From NCBI RefSeq assembly GCF_035645195.1, contig NZ_DASQNA010000038.1:62001-126000 (forward strand): 64,000 nt of DNA, given 5' to 3'. The position numbers were made by a program, and so were the translations under genes. The notes beneath the pieces were generated by a model. The model saw only the letters and a list, made by a program, of their open reading frames with translations. It did no database searches and had not been told where the DNA came from. This DNA is from Paenibacillus sp. (GTDB lineage Bacteria; Bacillota; Bacilli; Paenibacillales; YIM-B00363). Of this stretch, positions 34,180 to 41,773 are shown piece by piece (the stretch's first letter is position 1; every line of letters begins with the position of its first letter).

Positions 34180-34959
34180 GTGGAATTTCGCGGACTGATG
34201 GGCGGCTTTTATCGCATCTCGGAATGGATCATGCGCTTATCGGTGACGAACGTACTTTGGATTTTGACGGCGTTTCCGGTATTCGTGCTCATGCTGCCGT
34301 TGTTTATGGCGGAGAGCGAGCAGCAAATTCAGCAAATCTTTTTCCTCATCGCGGTGCTTTCGCCGTTTACGCTCTTCCCTTCGACTTCGGCGATGTTCTC
34401 GCTGGCTCGCAAATGGGTGATGGGGGACGGGGACGTTCCGCTGCTGAAGACGTTTTTCCGCTCGTATAAGGAAAATTATTTGCAAAGCATGATCGGCGGC
34501 CTGCTGTTTATGGTGCTGCTCGCGGTGCTGTTTTTCAACTTCCGGTTCTACTCGGGGTTGGAAGGGTATGCCGGATTGCTCGCGTATTTGTTCATTGCGC
34601 TCTCAGTAATGACGCTGCTCGCCATGTTTAACTTCTTCTGCATCGTCGTTCACCTCCATATGAAGACGCTGCAGGTCGTGAAGAACGCGTTGCTGATTAC
34701 GATCGGGCAGCCGGTCCGTTCGCTGTTGATCGGCATCTCGAGCTTCGCGGTGCTGTATATCAGCTTGACGCAATTTACGTTCCTGCTCCCGTTCTTCACG
34801 GGAAGCTTGATCGCCGTCGTGACGTTCTGGCATTTCCATAACGGATTCCGCAAAATCGTGACGAAGCAGGAAGAGCTGGAAGCGAAGCGAGCGGAAGAAG
34901 CCGAGGCGCAAAACAGCGCGGAGCCCGAAGCGGACACGTCCGAGGAACGTAAGTCTTAA
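34180..34959 (+). CDS. YesL family (DUF624) membrane protein
   Basis: This 259-residue protein has five to six hydrophobic helices, starting with RLSVTNVLWILTAFPVFVLM, and the DUF624 signature region FPSTSAMFSLARKWVMGDGD followed by FFRSYKENYLQS. The C-terminal 35 residues are a charged Glu/Ala-rich tail. YesL proteins are often encoded beside sugar ABC importers in Paenibacillaceae, but not here. The GTG start at 34180 has GGAGAGG 7 bases upstream; the extension to 34144 lacks a ribosome site. It is monocistronic and ends in a terminator. Confidence 0.82.
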   Translation: MEFRGLMGGFYRISEWIMRLSVTNVLWILTAFPVFVLMLPLFMAESEQQIQQIFFLIAVLSPFTLFPSTSAMFSLARKWVMGDGDVPLLKTFFRSYKENYLQSMIGGLLFMVLLAVLFFNFRFYSGLEGYAGLLAYLFIALSVMTLLAMFNFFCIVVHLHMKTLQVVKNALLITIGQPVRSLLIGISSFAVLYISLTQFTFLLPFFTGSLIAVVTFWHFHNGFRKIVTKQEELEAKRAEEAEAQNSAEPEADTSEERKS

Positions 34960-34985
34960 AGGAGCATAGCAATAGCCTGAAGAAT

Positions 34986-35012
34986 TAGCCGGCCGAAGGG
35001 CCGGCTATTTTT
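34986..35012 (+). terminator. Terminator of the YesL family gene
   Basis: TAGCCGGCC (34986-34994) pairs with GGCCGGCTA (34999-35007) around GAAG, followed by five T. Confidence 0.93.
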
Positions 35013-35077
35013 GTCCAAGTAACACTGCGTCTCGCCGGGGCAAATCGCCCAAAAGGAAAATCTGCCGGGAAGTTCCG

Positions 35078-35106
35078 TTTACTTTCCCTGCCGTTGAGGA
35101 TATAAT
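35078..35106 (+). promoter_or_regulatory. Sigma-A promoter of the 6S RNA gene
   Basis: TTTACT (35078-35083) and TATAAT (35101-35106) are separated by 17 bases. Transcription would start at about 35113. Confidence 0.8.
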
Positions 35107-35112
35107 AACAAT

Positions 35113-35294
35113 ACAACAGCCTGCGATGTACGTTGAGGAATATTTGTTTTGAACCAATGATTGTTTCCCGGGAGTCTCATATGGACGTTGTAGCTGGCAT
35201 GCCCTCGCGAAGGGACGTCAAAAGCACGCTGCGGACACCCACCTGCCAAGGCAGGTTTCGAAACAAATTTCCAACGGCATAGGCGGGTTTTTGT
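35113..35294 (+). ncRNA. ssrS: 6S RNA
   Basis: This RNA of about 182 nt mimics an open promoter and sequesters the housekeeping RNA polymerase. The ends form the closing stem: CCTGC near 35130 with GGCGGG near 35285, and ACGTTG with CAACG. A second long stem pairs ATTTGTTTTGAA (35142-35153) with TTCGAAACAAAT (35258-35270). Between them lies a large central bubble whose 3' side holds the hairpin ACCTGCCAAGGCAGGT, a feature of Firmicute 6S RNA. An apical arm includes CTCATATGGACGTT and CCCTCGCGAAGGG. The transcript ends in GGCGGGTTTTT. Length, promoter and architecture agree with the family; no protein frame fits the region. Confidence 0.82.
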
Positions 35295-35311
35295 GTTTTC
35301 AATGAACCCCC

Positions 35312-35341
35312 TGCATAAGAAGCGTTGCCCGCTCCATACTA
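35312..35341 (+). promoter_or_regulatory. Sigma-G-like forespore promoter of sleB
   Basis: TGCATA (35312-35317) and CATACTA (35335-35341), separated by 17 bases, match the forespore sigma-G consensus (TGMATA and CATACTA). The sleB start is 35 bases downstream. Confidence 0.75.
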
Positions 35342-35375
35342 AAGAGACGAATCTCAGTCTCTGGAGGGCGAACGC

Positions 35376-36161
35376 ATGCATAAGCAAGAACGCATCCGGC
35401 GGCCGAGAGGCCGCCTTTTTTGGCTGAAACCGGCGATGCTCTTCGCGCTGGTCGCCGCGATCTTCGTCGCCGCGCCGCAGCCGGGCCTTACGTTCTCGGA
35501 ATGGTATTGGATCATGGAGCAGGGCGACACGGGCGACGACGTGGCGGAGCTGCAGTCGCGCCTTAGATTTTTGGGATTTTACGGGGGAGAGGTCGACGGG
35601 CAGTTCGGCGGCGGCACGCGCCGCGCGGTCGTCGGCTTTCAGCGGGAATTCGGACTGTCGGTCGACGGTCGAGTCGGACCGCAGACGAAACTGCGGCTTG
35701 CGCGGGCGACGAAAAACTGGAACAGCTCGTACATGGCGGACTATTACCGCGGCGGAGGGGCTCGGCGGACGGCCGCAGCGCCGCTGCCCTCCGGGACGGG
35801 AGGGTTCAGCGACGAGGATATCAAGCTGCTCGCGCGAACGGTGCACGGCGAGGCGAGGGGGGAGCCGTACGAAGGTCAGGTCGCCGTCGCGGCCGTCGTG
35901 CTGAACCGGCTGACCAATCCGGCGTTCCCGCAGACGGTGGCCGGCGTCATTTTCCAGCCGGGGGCGTTCACGGCCGTCGACGACGGACAAATTTGGCTCG
36001 AGCCGAACGCTTCGGCGTATAAAGCGGTAAGAGACGCCCTTAACGGGTGGGATCCTTCTGGGGAAGCGATGTATTATTTCAACCCCGCGACGGCGACATC
36101 GAAGTGGATTTGGAGCCGGCCGCAGATCAAGCGGATCGGAAAACATATTTTTTGCTTATAA
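35376..36161 (+). CDS. sleB: Spore cortex-lytic enzyme SleB
   Basis: This 261-residue exported protein is a lytic transglycosylase that degrades the spore cortex during germination. It has a basic N-terminus with a signal/anchor helix (about 18-36), a peptidoglycan-binding domain at about 50-108 (GDTGDDVAELQSRLRFLGFY), a linker, and the SleB/CwlJ hydrolase domain from about 145, with the catalytic glutamate in VHGEARGEPYEGQVAVAAVV. The C terminus, NPATATSKWIWSRP...IGKHIFCL, is typical. A sigma-G-like promoter precedes it. The usual partner gene ypeB is not next to it, so this may be a paralogue or YpeB is encoded elsewhere. TCTGGAGGGCG precedes the ATG. Confidence 0.9.
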   Translation: MHKQERIRRPRGRLFWLKPAMLFALVAAIFVAAPQPGLTFSEWYWIMEQGDTGDDVAELQSRLRFLGFYGGEVDGQFGGGTRRAVVGFQREFGLSVDGRVGPQTKLRLARATKNWNSSYMADYYRGGGARRTAAAPLPSGTGGFSDEDIKLLARTVHGEARGEPYEGQVAVAAVVLNRLTNPAFPQTVAGVIFQPGAFTAVDDGQIWLEPNASAYKAVRDALNGWDPSGEAMYYFNPATATSKWIWSRPQIKRIGKHIFCL

Positions 36162-36280
36162 AACCCCCAAGAAAGCGTTCTTTTCCACAATCCGGTTTGC
36201 CGTTATCAGTCAAGTAGTGGTAAGATGGTAACAGCGGTTTTGGCAACGGGATGCGGAGATTCAAGGGGGGGAACATAGTT

Positions 36281-36670
36281 TTGTTAAAGAGAACGCTCAT
36301 CGGACTGATCCGCAGTCACGAGCAAACGGGAGAAAAAGCGACCCGGCCTGAGTTGAAGACCAGACATTACAAGCTATCCCGCGATAAGCTGTGGGATGAA
36401 GTGATTTCCATCTTAAAGAAGAAACCTGGTTACAAAGTGCTCCACGAAGTGAAAAGCGTCGGCGAGATCGTCTTGGAAAAGCGCACGGTCACCGGACGCG
36501 TCCAAGATATTACGCTCACCGTATTGGCGTTGAATCCGCTTCAGTCGGCCGTCGATATTTATTCGGCATCCCGCGGCTCGCTCGGCGATCTCGGTTCCAA
36601 TTACCGCACGATTCTCGACATCTACAAAGCGCTGGACCAAAAGCTGGCTCAGTATAAAATAACCCATTAA
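36281..36670 (+). CDS. Conserved hypothetical protein, DUF1499-like
   Basis: This 129-residue soluble protein begins LKRTLIGLIRSHEQTGEKAT and contains KLWDEVISILKKKPGYKVLH, VGEIVLEKRTVTGRVQDITL and VDIYSASRGSLGDLGSNYRT, which resemble the DUF1499 group; the match is from memory and only moderate. The start is taken as TTG at 36281, 9 bases after a G-rich ribosome site, GGGGGGG. An ATG at 36251 is an alternative but has no ribosome site. It lies downstream of sleB, separated by about 120 bases, and ends at a bidirectional terminator. Confidence 0.65.
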   Translation: MLKRTLIGLIRSHEQTGEKATRPELKTRHYKLSRDKLWDEVISILKKKPGYKVLHEVKSVGEIVLEKRTVTGRVQDITLTVLALNPLQSAVDIYSASRGSLGDLGSNYRTILDIYKALDQKLAQYKITH

Positions 36671-36674
36671 TAAA

Positions 36675-36704
36675 GAAAGCAGCGGGCCGCAAGGCTCCGC
36701 TGCT
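36675..36704. terminator. Bidirectional terminator
   Basis: AGCAGCGG (36678-36685) pairs with CCGCTGCT (36697-36704), flanked by GAA and TTCTTCG. It separates the convergent DUF1499-like and tpx genes. Confidence 0.7.
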
Positions 36705-36722
36705 TCTTCGTTTCCTGAGCGA

Positions 36723-37241
36723 TTAGACCAACGCGCGAACCGCGTCGAGCGCCGCGTCGTAGTTCGGGTGCTCCGTCATTTCTTTCAGGTACTCGACGTA
36801 TGTAATCTTGTCGTTTTGGTCGATGACGAAGATCGAGCGCATCAACAAGCGGAGTTCTTTGATGTGAACGCCGTATGCGTCGCCGAAGGATACGTTCTTA
36901 TAGTCGGACAGCATGGTCACCTTGTCGATGCCGGCTGCGCCGCACCAGCGCGCTTGCGCCATCGGCAGGTCGTTGGAGATCGTGATGACCGCGACCGAGT
37001 CGCCGAGTTTCGCGGCTTCTTCGTTGAAACGGCGCGTTTGCGCGTCGCAGACGCCCGTGTCGATCGAAGGAACGACGCTGATCAGCTTTACTTTGCCGGC
37101 GAAATCCTTCAAGGACGCCGTTTCGACCAAGCTTTTGTTCACCGTAAAATCGGGAGCTTGGTCCCCTGCCTTCAATTCCGGTCCGATCAACGTGATCGGG
37201 TTGCCCTTCAGCGTGGCCGCTCCGGTTCTTTCGGTTGCCAT
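36723..37241 (-). CDS. tpx: Thiol peroxidase (atypical 2-Cys peroxiredoxin)
   Basis: This 172-residue enzyme reduces organic and hydrogen peroxides with thioredoxin. The peroxidatic cysteine is C65 in [19 protein letters not shown] and the resolving cysteine is C100 in ARWCGAAG; the spacing is close to that of E. coli Tpx (C61, C95). The ATG at 37241 has AGGAGGA 8 bases upstream; the extension of 12 codons is not needed. It is monocistronic. Confidence 0.95.
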   Translation of the reverse strand: MATERTGAATLKGNPITLIGPELKAGDQAPDFTVNKSLVETASLKDFAGKVKLISVVPSIDTGVCDAQTRRFNEEAAKLGDSVAVITISNDLPMAQARWCGAAGIDKVTMLSDYKNVSFGDAYGVHIKELRLLMRSIFVIDQNDKITYVEYLKEMTEHPNYDAALDAVRALV

Positions 37242-37334
37242 TGCTAAATTCCTCCTCATCGCATTTCTTCTAAACACCTCTTATATTATATAATGGTGGG
37301 AAAGGCAAAGTCCAACGCCTGGAAGGGGAGCAAC

Positions 37335-37955
37335 ATGTTTCTACGGTACGAAAGCTTTCGCGAATACATCCGGTTTTACCCCGTCAATACGGTCGTTCTG
37401 GCGCTGCTCGCCGCGGCGCATGCCGGCTTCGCGCTGTACGCCTGGATGACCGGCACTCCGGCTTGGGCGCTCAAGCAGGAATACGGCGGCTTCCTGCTTG
37501 TCCGGGAAGCGGACATCATACCCGAATACTGGCGTTATATCACCTCGGTATTTCTTCATGCGGACTTCGGGCATTTGCTGTTCAACGCCTTCGCCATTTT
37601 CGTCTTCGCGCCGCCGCTCGAGCGCGCGCTCGGTTCGTTCCGCTACGCGGCGCTCTTTTTGTTTTCCGGCATCATGGGCAATATTTTCACGAATTTCTAC
37701 GCAGGTCCGGTGGCGTCCGTCGGCGCGAGCGGGGCGGTCTACGGCGTATTCGGGGCGTACGTGTTTTACATGCTGTTCCGTAGAGGCGCGCTCGATTTCG
37801 CGTCCAAGCGGACGCTGCAAACGATGCTGATCGTGGGCGTCCTATATTCCATAGCGATTCCGCAAATCAACTATTTCGCGCACCTGGGCGGCTTCGTCGG
37901 AGGACTGGTCATGAACGCTTTGTATACTTGGGTGCTGCACGGAAGGACGCGTTAA
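37335..37955 (+). CDS. Rhomboid family intramembrane serine protease
   Basis: This 206-residue membrane protein has six hydrophobic helices. The catalytic dyad is S132 in GASGAVYGVFG and H183 in HLGGFVGG. The HLLFNAFAIFVFAPPLE segment carries the conserved oxyanion-hole histidine and asparagine. Rhomboids cleave membrane-anchored substrates; B. subtilis GluP is the nearest characterised relative by type but is longer. GGAAGGGGAG precedes the ATG at 37335. The stop nearly abuts the start of the LysR regulator at 37957, so the two genes are co-transcribed. Confidence 0.9.
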   Translation: MFLRYESFREYIRFYPVNTVVLALLAAAHAGFALYAWMTGTPAWALKQEYGGFLLVREADIIPEYWRYITSVFLHADFGHLLFNAFAIFVFAPPLERALGSFRYAALFLFSGIMGNIFTNFYAGPVASVGASGAVYGVFGAYVFYMLFRRGALDFASKRTLQTMLIVGVLYSIAIPQINYFAHLGGFVGGLVMNALYTWVLHGRTR

Positions 37956-37956
37956 G

Positions 37957-38859
37957 ATGGAGCTTCGGCAGTTGCAATATTTCGTCACCGTCGCGCGCAT
38001 GGAACACGTTACGCACGCGGCGGAATCGCTGCGCGTCGCCCAATCGGCGGTAAGCCGGCAAATTCACCAACTGGAGCAGGAGCTCGGCGTTTCGCTGTTC
38101 ACTCCGAAAGGAAGAAATCTGCAGCTTACGCCGGCGGGAAAGCTGTTCCTGCGGCGGGCGGAGGCGATCCTGACCGATCTCGAGCGGGCCGTGCTCGACT
38201 TGCAGGAGTTTCTGAACCCGGAGGCCGGCGAGATCCGCATCGGGTTTCCGCACAGCTTGGGCATTCACCTGCTGCCAAGCGTCATCGCCGAATACCGGAA
38301 GGACCACCCGAACGTTAAGTTCGTGCTGAAACAGGGGACGTATCACGTGCTTATCCGCGAATTGCTCGAAGGCGAAATCGACTTGGCGTTCATCTCCCCG
38401 TTCCCCGAAGATCATGACGATGTCGAAGGGGAGCTGCTGTTGTCGGAGGAGCTTCGGGTCATTTTGCCGGCCAACCATTTGCTGGCGCAGTATACCTCGA
38501 TTCGGCTGGAGCAGCTGAGGGACGATTCGTTCGTCATGTTCAGCGAGGAGTATTCGCTCCGGACGATCGTGCTCGAGGCTTGCCGGAAGGCGGGCTTCGT
38601 GCCGCACGTCGGGTTCGAGGGGGAGGAGACGGACACGATCCGCGGGCTGGTGGCGGCCGGACTGGGCGTCAGTCTGCTGCCGGAGATGGCTCTGATCGAG
38701 ACAAGCCCCATGATGCCCGTCAGTGTCCGGGTGACCGAGCCGCAGGTGCAGCGGACGATCGGCCTCATTCGGAGGCGCGGGGAGAAGCTGCCGCTTGTAG
38801 CGGAAGTGTTTCGCAGCTACGTAGTCGATTATTTTGACGGCAAAAGCCGCCTGCCCTAA
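37957..38859 (+). CDS. LysR family transcriptional regulator, GltC-like
   Basis: This 300-residue regulator has an N-terminal winged helix-turn-helix (MELRQLQYFVTVARMEHVTH, then RVAQSAVSRQIHQLEQELGV) and a C-terminal effector domain. The sequence is strikingly close to B. subtilis GltC, including AGEIRIGFPHSLGIHLLPSV and GLVAAGLGVSLLPE. GltC activates glutamate synthase genes, but no gltAB is adjacent here; orthology is therefore unproven. It is coupled to the rhomboid gene upstream, with only one base between the stop and start. GGAAGGACG precedes the ATG. Confidence 0.85.
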   Translation: MELRQLQYFVTVARMEHVTHAAESLRVAQSAVSRQIHQLEQELGVSLFTPKGRNLQLTPAGKLFLRRAEAILTDLERAVLDLQEFLNPEAGEIRIGFPHSLGIHLLPSVIAEYRKDHPNVKFVLKQGTYHVLIRELLEGEIDLAFISPFPEDHDDVEGELLLSEELRVILPANHLLAQYTSIRLEQLRDDSFVMFSEEYSLRTIVLEACRKAGFVPHVGFEGEETDTIRGLVAAGLGVSLLPEMALIETSPMMPVSVRVTEPQVQRTIGLIRRRGEKLPLVAEVFRSYVVDYFDGKSRLP

Positions 38860-38877
38860 TAAAGGGAGGCGGCTTTT
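38842..38877. terminator. Bidirectional terminator
   Basis: AAAAGCCGCCTGCCCT (38842-38857) pairs with AGGGAGGCGGCTTTT (38863-38877), with one extra base on the left. It ends the LysR gene and the convergent yugP. Confidence 0.88.
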
Positions 38878-38891
38878 TGGTTTTCGTAACG

Positions 38892-39578
38892 TTATTCTTC
38901 GTTGTTGCTGCCCATGAAGATCATGATGAACTTGATCAGCTCAAGCAGCGAGATGAGCGCGGCGGCCACATACGTCAGCGCAGCGGCGTTGAGCACTTTG
39001 GCGACGCCCCGTTCTTCTTCGTTCGAGATGAAGCCTTCGGAGATCATCAGTTCCCGCGCGCGGGAGCTGGCGTTGAACTCGACCGGCAGCGTAATCAGCT
39101 GGAACGCGACGGCGGCCGAGAAGAAGATGATCCCGAGCAGCACGAGGTTCATGGCGCCGAAGATGAAGCCGGCGATCAAGAACAGCGGCGCGACGCCGGA
39201 CGTAATGTTGACGAGCGGGAACATCCGGTGGCGCAGCACGAGCGCCGGGTACGAAAACTTATGCTGGATCGCATGGCCGACTTCGTGGCACGCGACCGAG
39301 ACGGCCGAGACGGAGCTTTGGTAGTACACCGGCTCGGACAAACGGACGACGCGGTGGATCGGGTCGTAGTGGTCGCTGAGCACGCCGCGCACCGGCTCGA
39401 TCGGCACATCGTGCAGGCCGTTGTTGTCGAGCATGCGGCGAGCGGCTTCATAGCCGGTCAGTCCGCTGCTGATGCCGACTTCGGACCAGCGCTTGAACGT
39501 GCCTTTGACGCGGAACTGCGCCCAGATGGAAACGCCGAACGCGATCAAGATGAGAAAGTCCATTGGGTGGAAAAACAT
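38892..39578 (-). CDS. yugP: Zinc metallopeptidase, YugP family
   Basis: This 228-residue membrane-bound protein has an N-terminal helix (residues 6-22), a catalytic HEVGH at 98-102 in SVACHEVGHAIQHK, two hydrophobic helices in the middle (about 120-165), and a C-terminal helix. The length and motif arrangement agree with YugP, a neutral zinc metallopeptidase of unknown substrate. The ATG at 39578 has GGAGGT 7-8 bases upstream; the 10-codon extension is rejected. It follows the merR gene on the same strand. Confidence 0.88.
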   Translation of the reverse strand: MFFHPMDFLILIAFGVSIWAQFRVKGTFKRWSEVGISSGLTGYEAARRMLDNNGLHDVPIEPVRGVLSDHYDPIHRVVRLSEPVYYQSSVSAVSVACHEVGHAIQHKFSYPALVLRHRMFPLVNITSGVAPLFLIAGFIFGAMNLVLLGIIFFSAAVAFQLITLPVEFNASSRARELMISEGFISNEEERGVAKVLNAAALTYVAAALISLLELIKFIMIFMGSNNEE

Positions 39579-39633
39579 GTGTTGTACCTCCGTTTCGATT
39601 AGTAACAAGAGTGCGTAGAGCCATGGGAGCCGT

Positions 39634-40070
39634 TCAGCCGAGAGGACCTTTGCCGAGAAGGAGCAGCAGCGCTTCGATGCAAGCGGCGGTTTGGGGCGAC
39701 AAGCGCCTCAGCAAATGTTGGGCTTGCTTCGGCTTCAGCTGCTCCAAAATCGGAGCGATCGCCTTCGCTTCCCGCTCGAGCTGCATCATGTGCAGCTGAA
39801 GCGCCGTCAGTCGTTCGGTCACGGCTTCGTCGGCCGCGGCTTTCCCTGGCAGCAGCAGTCTCTTGATTTCTTCTAATGAAAGCTTCTGCTTTTTCAACCA
39901 TTCAATACGCTTGAGCTGCTGCAAGGTTTCAGATCCGTATAGGCGATAGTTGGTCGTCGATCGCTCGGCCGGCGCAATCAATCCGATTTTCGTGTAATAG
40001 TCGATGGTTCGGGGGCTAACCTCACATAATGCGGCCAGTTCGCCGATCTTAAAAAGCTTTCTATCCCCAC
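39634..40070 (-). pseudogene. MerR family regulator, frameshifted near the start
   Basis: The main frame encodes KIGELAALCEVSPRTIDYYT, then NYRLYGSETLQQLKRIEWLK, a complete MerR helix-turn-helix domain, followed by a coiled coil and an Ala/Leu-rich C-terminus. No ATG, GTG or TTG lies between the preceding in-frame stop (TAG near 40108) and this domain. An excellent ribosome site, GAGGTGAT, precedes a GTG at 40070, but in another frame. Adding one T to the five-T run (plus strand A 40051-40055) would join the GTG to the domain. The gene is therefore frameshifted, mis-assembled by one base, or expressed by slippage. Starting at TTG 39981 would delete half the DNA-binding domain. Confidence 0.8.
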
Positions 40071-40213
40071 CTGAATCACCTCGCTTTATTTCGCAATTTC
40101 GTTTCTATATATATGATAGCGAACGCCAAAGCATACAGTCAAACGTTATGGTTTCATCTCTCGAAGAAAAAGCGGCAATCCCCTCGCCTTCGAACGGCGC
40201 TGCACCGACAAAA

Positions 40214-40230
40214 TGTAAAAAAAATTGACA
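40214..40230 (+). promoter_or_regulatory. GlnR/TnrA box, upstream site
   Basis: TGTAA, seven bases, TGACA is a perfect match to the consensus TGTNA-N7-TNACA. It lies about 78 bases upstream of the -35 element of amtB. In Paenibacillus an upstream box is known to serve activation. Confidence 0.75.
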
Positions 40231-40307
40231 CAACGAGGCGAAAAACCCTTGTAGATAAAGGACAAATTCAATCCATGTTAAGTTTTTGATGTTTTTGAAA
40301 AAAAGTA

Positions 40308-40336
40308 TTGTCAACGAAAGGCATCCTGACTATAAT
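40308..40336 (+). promoter_or_regulatory. Sigma-A promoter of amtB
   Basis: TTGTCA (40308-40313) and TATAAT (40331-40336) are separated by 17 bases. The predicted start is near 40343, about 50 bases before the amtB start codon. The 323-base gap 40071-40393 otherwise holds the two GlnR/TnrA boxes. Confidence 0.85.
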
Positions 40337-40357
40337 GACATTAAGGTTTTCAAAACG

Positions 40358-40374
40358 TGTTAGATAAATTAACA
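40358..40374 (+). promoter_or_regulatory. GlnR/TnrA box, downstream site
   Basis: TGTTAGATAAATTAACA is a perfect TGTNA-N7-TNACA match. It begins about 15 bases after the predicted transcript start, where GlnR binding would block elongation, and is 20 bases before the start codon. Confidence 0.88.
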
Positions 40375-40393
40375 CAAACGAGGAGTGGTCAGT

Positions 40394-41737
40394 TTGTTGA
40401 AGAAGGTACTTATGGCAGTAAGCGCGATGGGCATGCTTTTCCCGACGCTCGCGTTCGCGTCCGAAGGACCGTCGAGCACGGTGCTCGATATGGGCCTCAA
40501 CACGATTTGGCTCATGCTCTCCTTCATCCTTGTGCTCCTGATGCAAGGCGGCTTTATTCTTCTCGAGACGGGCTCAACGCGCATGAAGAACGCGGGTCAC
40601 GTCGCAGGCAAAACGATTTTCACGGTCGGCCTCGGCACGCTGGTGTTCTGGGCGGTCGGCTACGGCTTCATCTGGGGCGAAAATTCGGGCGCGTTCATCG
40701 CGACGGGCAGCTTCTTCTTCTCCCCGCCGATCGGCGCGGAGGAAGGGTATCCGGCATCGATCGACTTCTTGTTCCAGCTGGCATTCGCGATGATCTCCCT
40801 TACGATCGCGTTTGGCGGATTCGCGGAACGTGCGAAGCTGTCCGTCTACGTGCTGTTCTCGATCTTGTTCACCGCTCTCGTGTATCCGGTCATCGCGCAC
40901 TGGATTTGGGGCGGCGGCTGGTTGACGGGCCACAAGCAGGACTTCGCGGGTTCGACGGTCGTTCACTTGACGGGCGCCGCTGCGGCTCTCGCCGCTACGA
41001 TGCTGCTCAAGCCGCGGATCGGCAAGTTCAACAAAGACGGCACGGCCAACGAAATTCACGGCCACAACCAAGTGTACACGGCTCTCGGCGTATTGCTTCT
41101 GTGGGTCGGCTGGTTCGGATTTAATGCAGGTTCCACGTTGTCCGTAGGCGACGGCTTCCTCGGTTACGTCGGGTTCACGACGATGATCGCGACCGGCGCA
41201 GGCGCCGTCGCGGCGATGTTCACGTCGTGGCTCTCCTCCGGCAAAGCGGATATCGCGACGATGCTGAACGGCACGCTCGCAGGTCTCGTCGCCATCACCG
41301 CGTCCTGCGCGTTTGTAGAGCCTTGGGCGGCAGTCGTTATCGGTTTGATCGCCGGCGTATTGGTATACGCAAGCATGAAGATGTTCGAGAAGCTGAAAAT
41401 CGACGATCCGATTTACGCTTTGTCCGTACACGGCGTGGTCGGTATTTGGGGCACGCTGTCCAATGGCATCTTCGCGGCGCCGCACCTCGTCGAGCGCGTC
41501 GGCATCGGCGAAGCGGGCCTGCTCTACACCGGCAGCTTCAGCCAGCTGTGGGTACAGTTCTACGGCGTAGTCGTTTCCGGCGCATTCGCCTTCGTAGTGT
41601 CTTACATCTTGCTTCTCATTATTAAAGCGGTCGTCGGCCTTCGCGTTACGGAAGAGCAAGAAATCGTCGGCCTTGACCTCAGCGAGCACGGCGTTTATGG
41701 TTATCCTGAGCAAATGAAAAAGACGGTGAACGGATAA
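40394..41737 (+). CDS. amtB: Ammonium transporter
   Basis: This 447-residue channel protein conducts ammonia. It has a signal-like first helix, eleven membrane helices, and the family motifs AGSTVVHLTGAAAAL and LSVHGVVGIWGTLSNG, which contain the twin pore histidines, plus GWFGFNAGSTL. The start is TTG at 40394, 8 bases after AGGAG; the frame opens at GTG 40385 but that codon overlaps the ribosome site, and TTG 40397 is an alternative. A P-II gene (glnK) normally follows amtB; here a GlnD-like nucleotidyltransferase gene follows instead. Two GlnR/TnrA boxes indicate nitrogen control. Confidence 0.95.
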   Translation: MLKKVLMAVSAMGMLFPTLAFASEGPSSTVLDMGLNTIWLMLSFILVLLMQGGFILLETGSTRMKNAGHVAGKTIFTVGLGTLVFWAVGYGFIWGENSGAFIATGSFFFSPPIGAEEGYPASIDFLFQLAFAMISLTIAFGGFAERAKLSVYVLFSILFTALVYPVIAHWIWGGGWLTGHKQDFAGSTVVHLTGAAAALAATMLLKPRIGKFNKDGTANEIHGHNQVYTALGVLLLWVGWFGFNAGSTLSVGDGFLGYVGFTTMIATGAGAVAAMFTSWLSSGKADIATMLNGTLAGLVAITASCAFVEPWAAVVIGLIAGVLVYASMKMFEKLKIDDPIYALSVHGVVGIWGTLSNGIFAAPHLVERVGIGEAGLLYTGSFSQLWVQFYGVVVSGAFAFVVSYILLLIIKAVVGLRVTEEQEIVGLDLSEHGVYGYPEQMKKTVNG

Positions 41738-41773
41738 TCGGGCGCCGAATATAGAGAGAAGGAGGGCGTCGTT

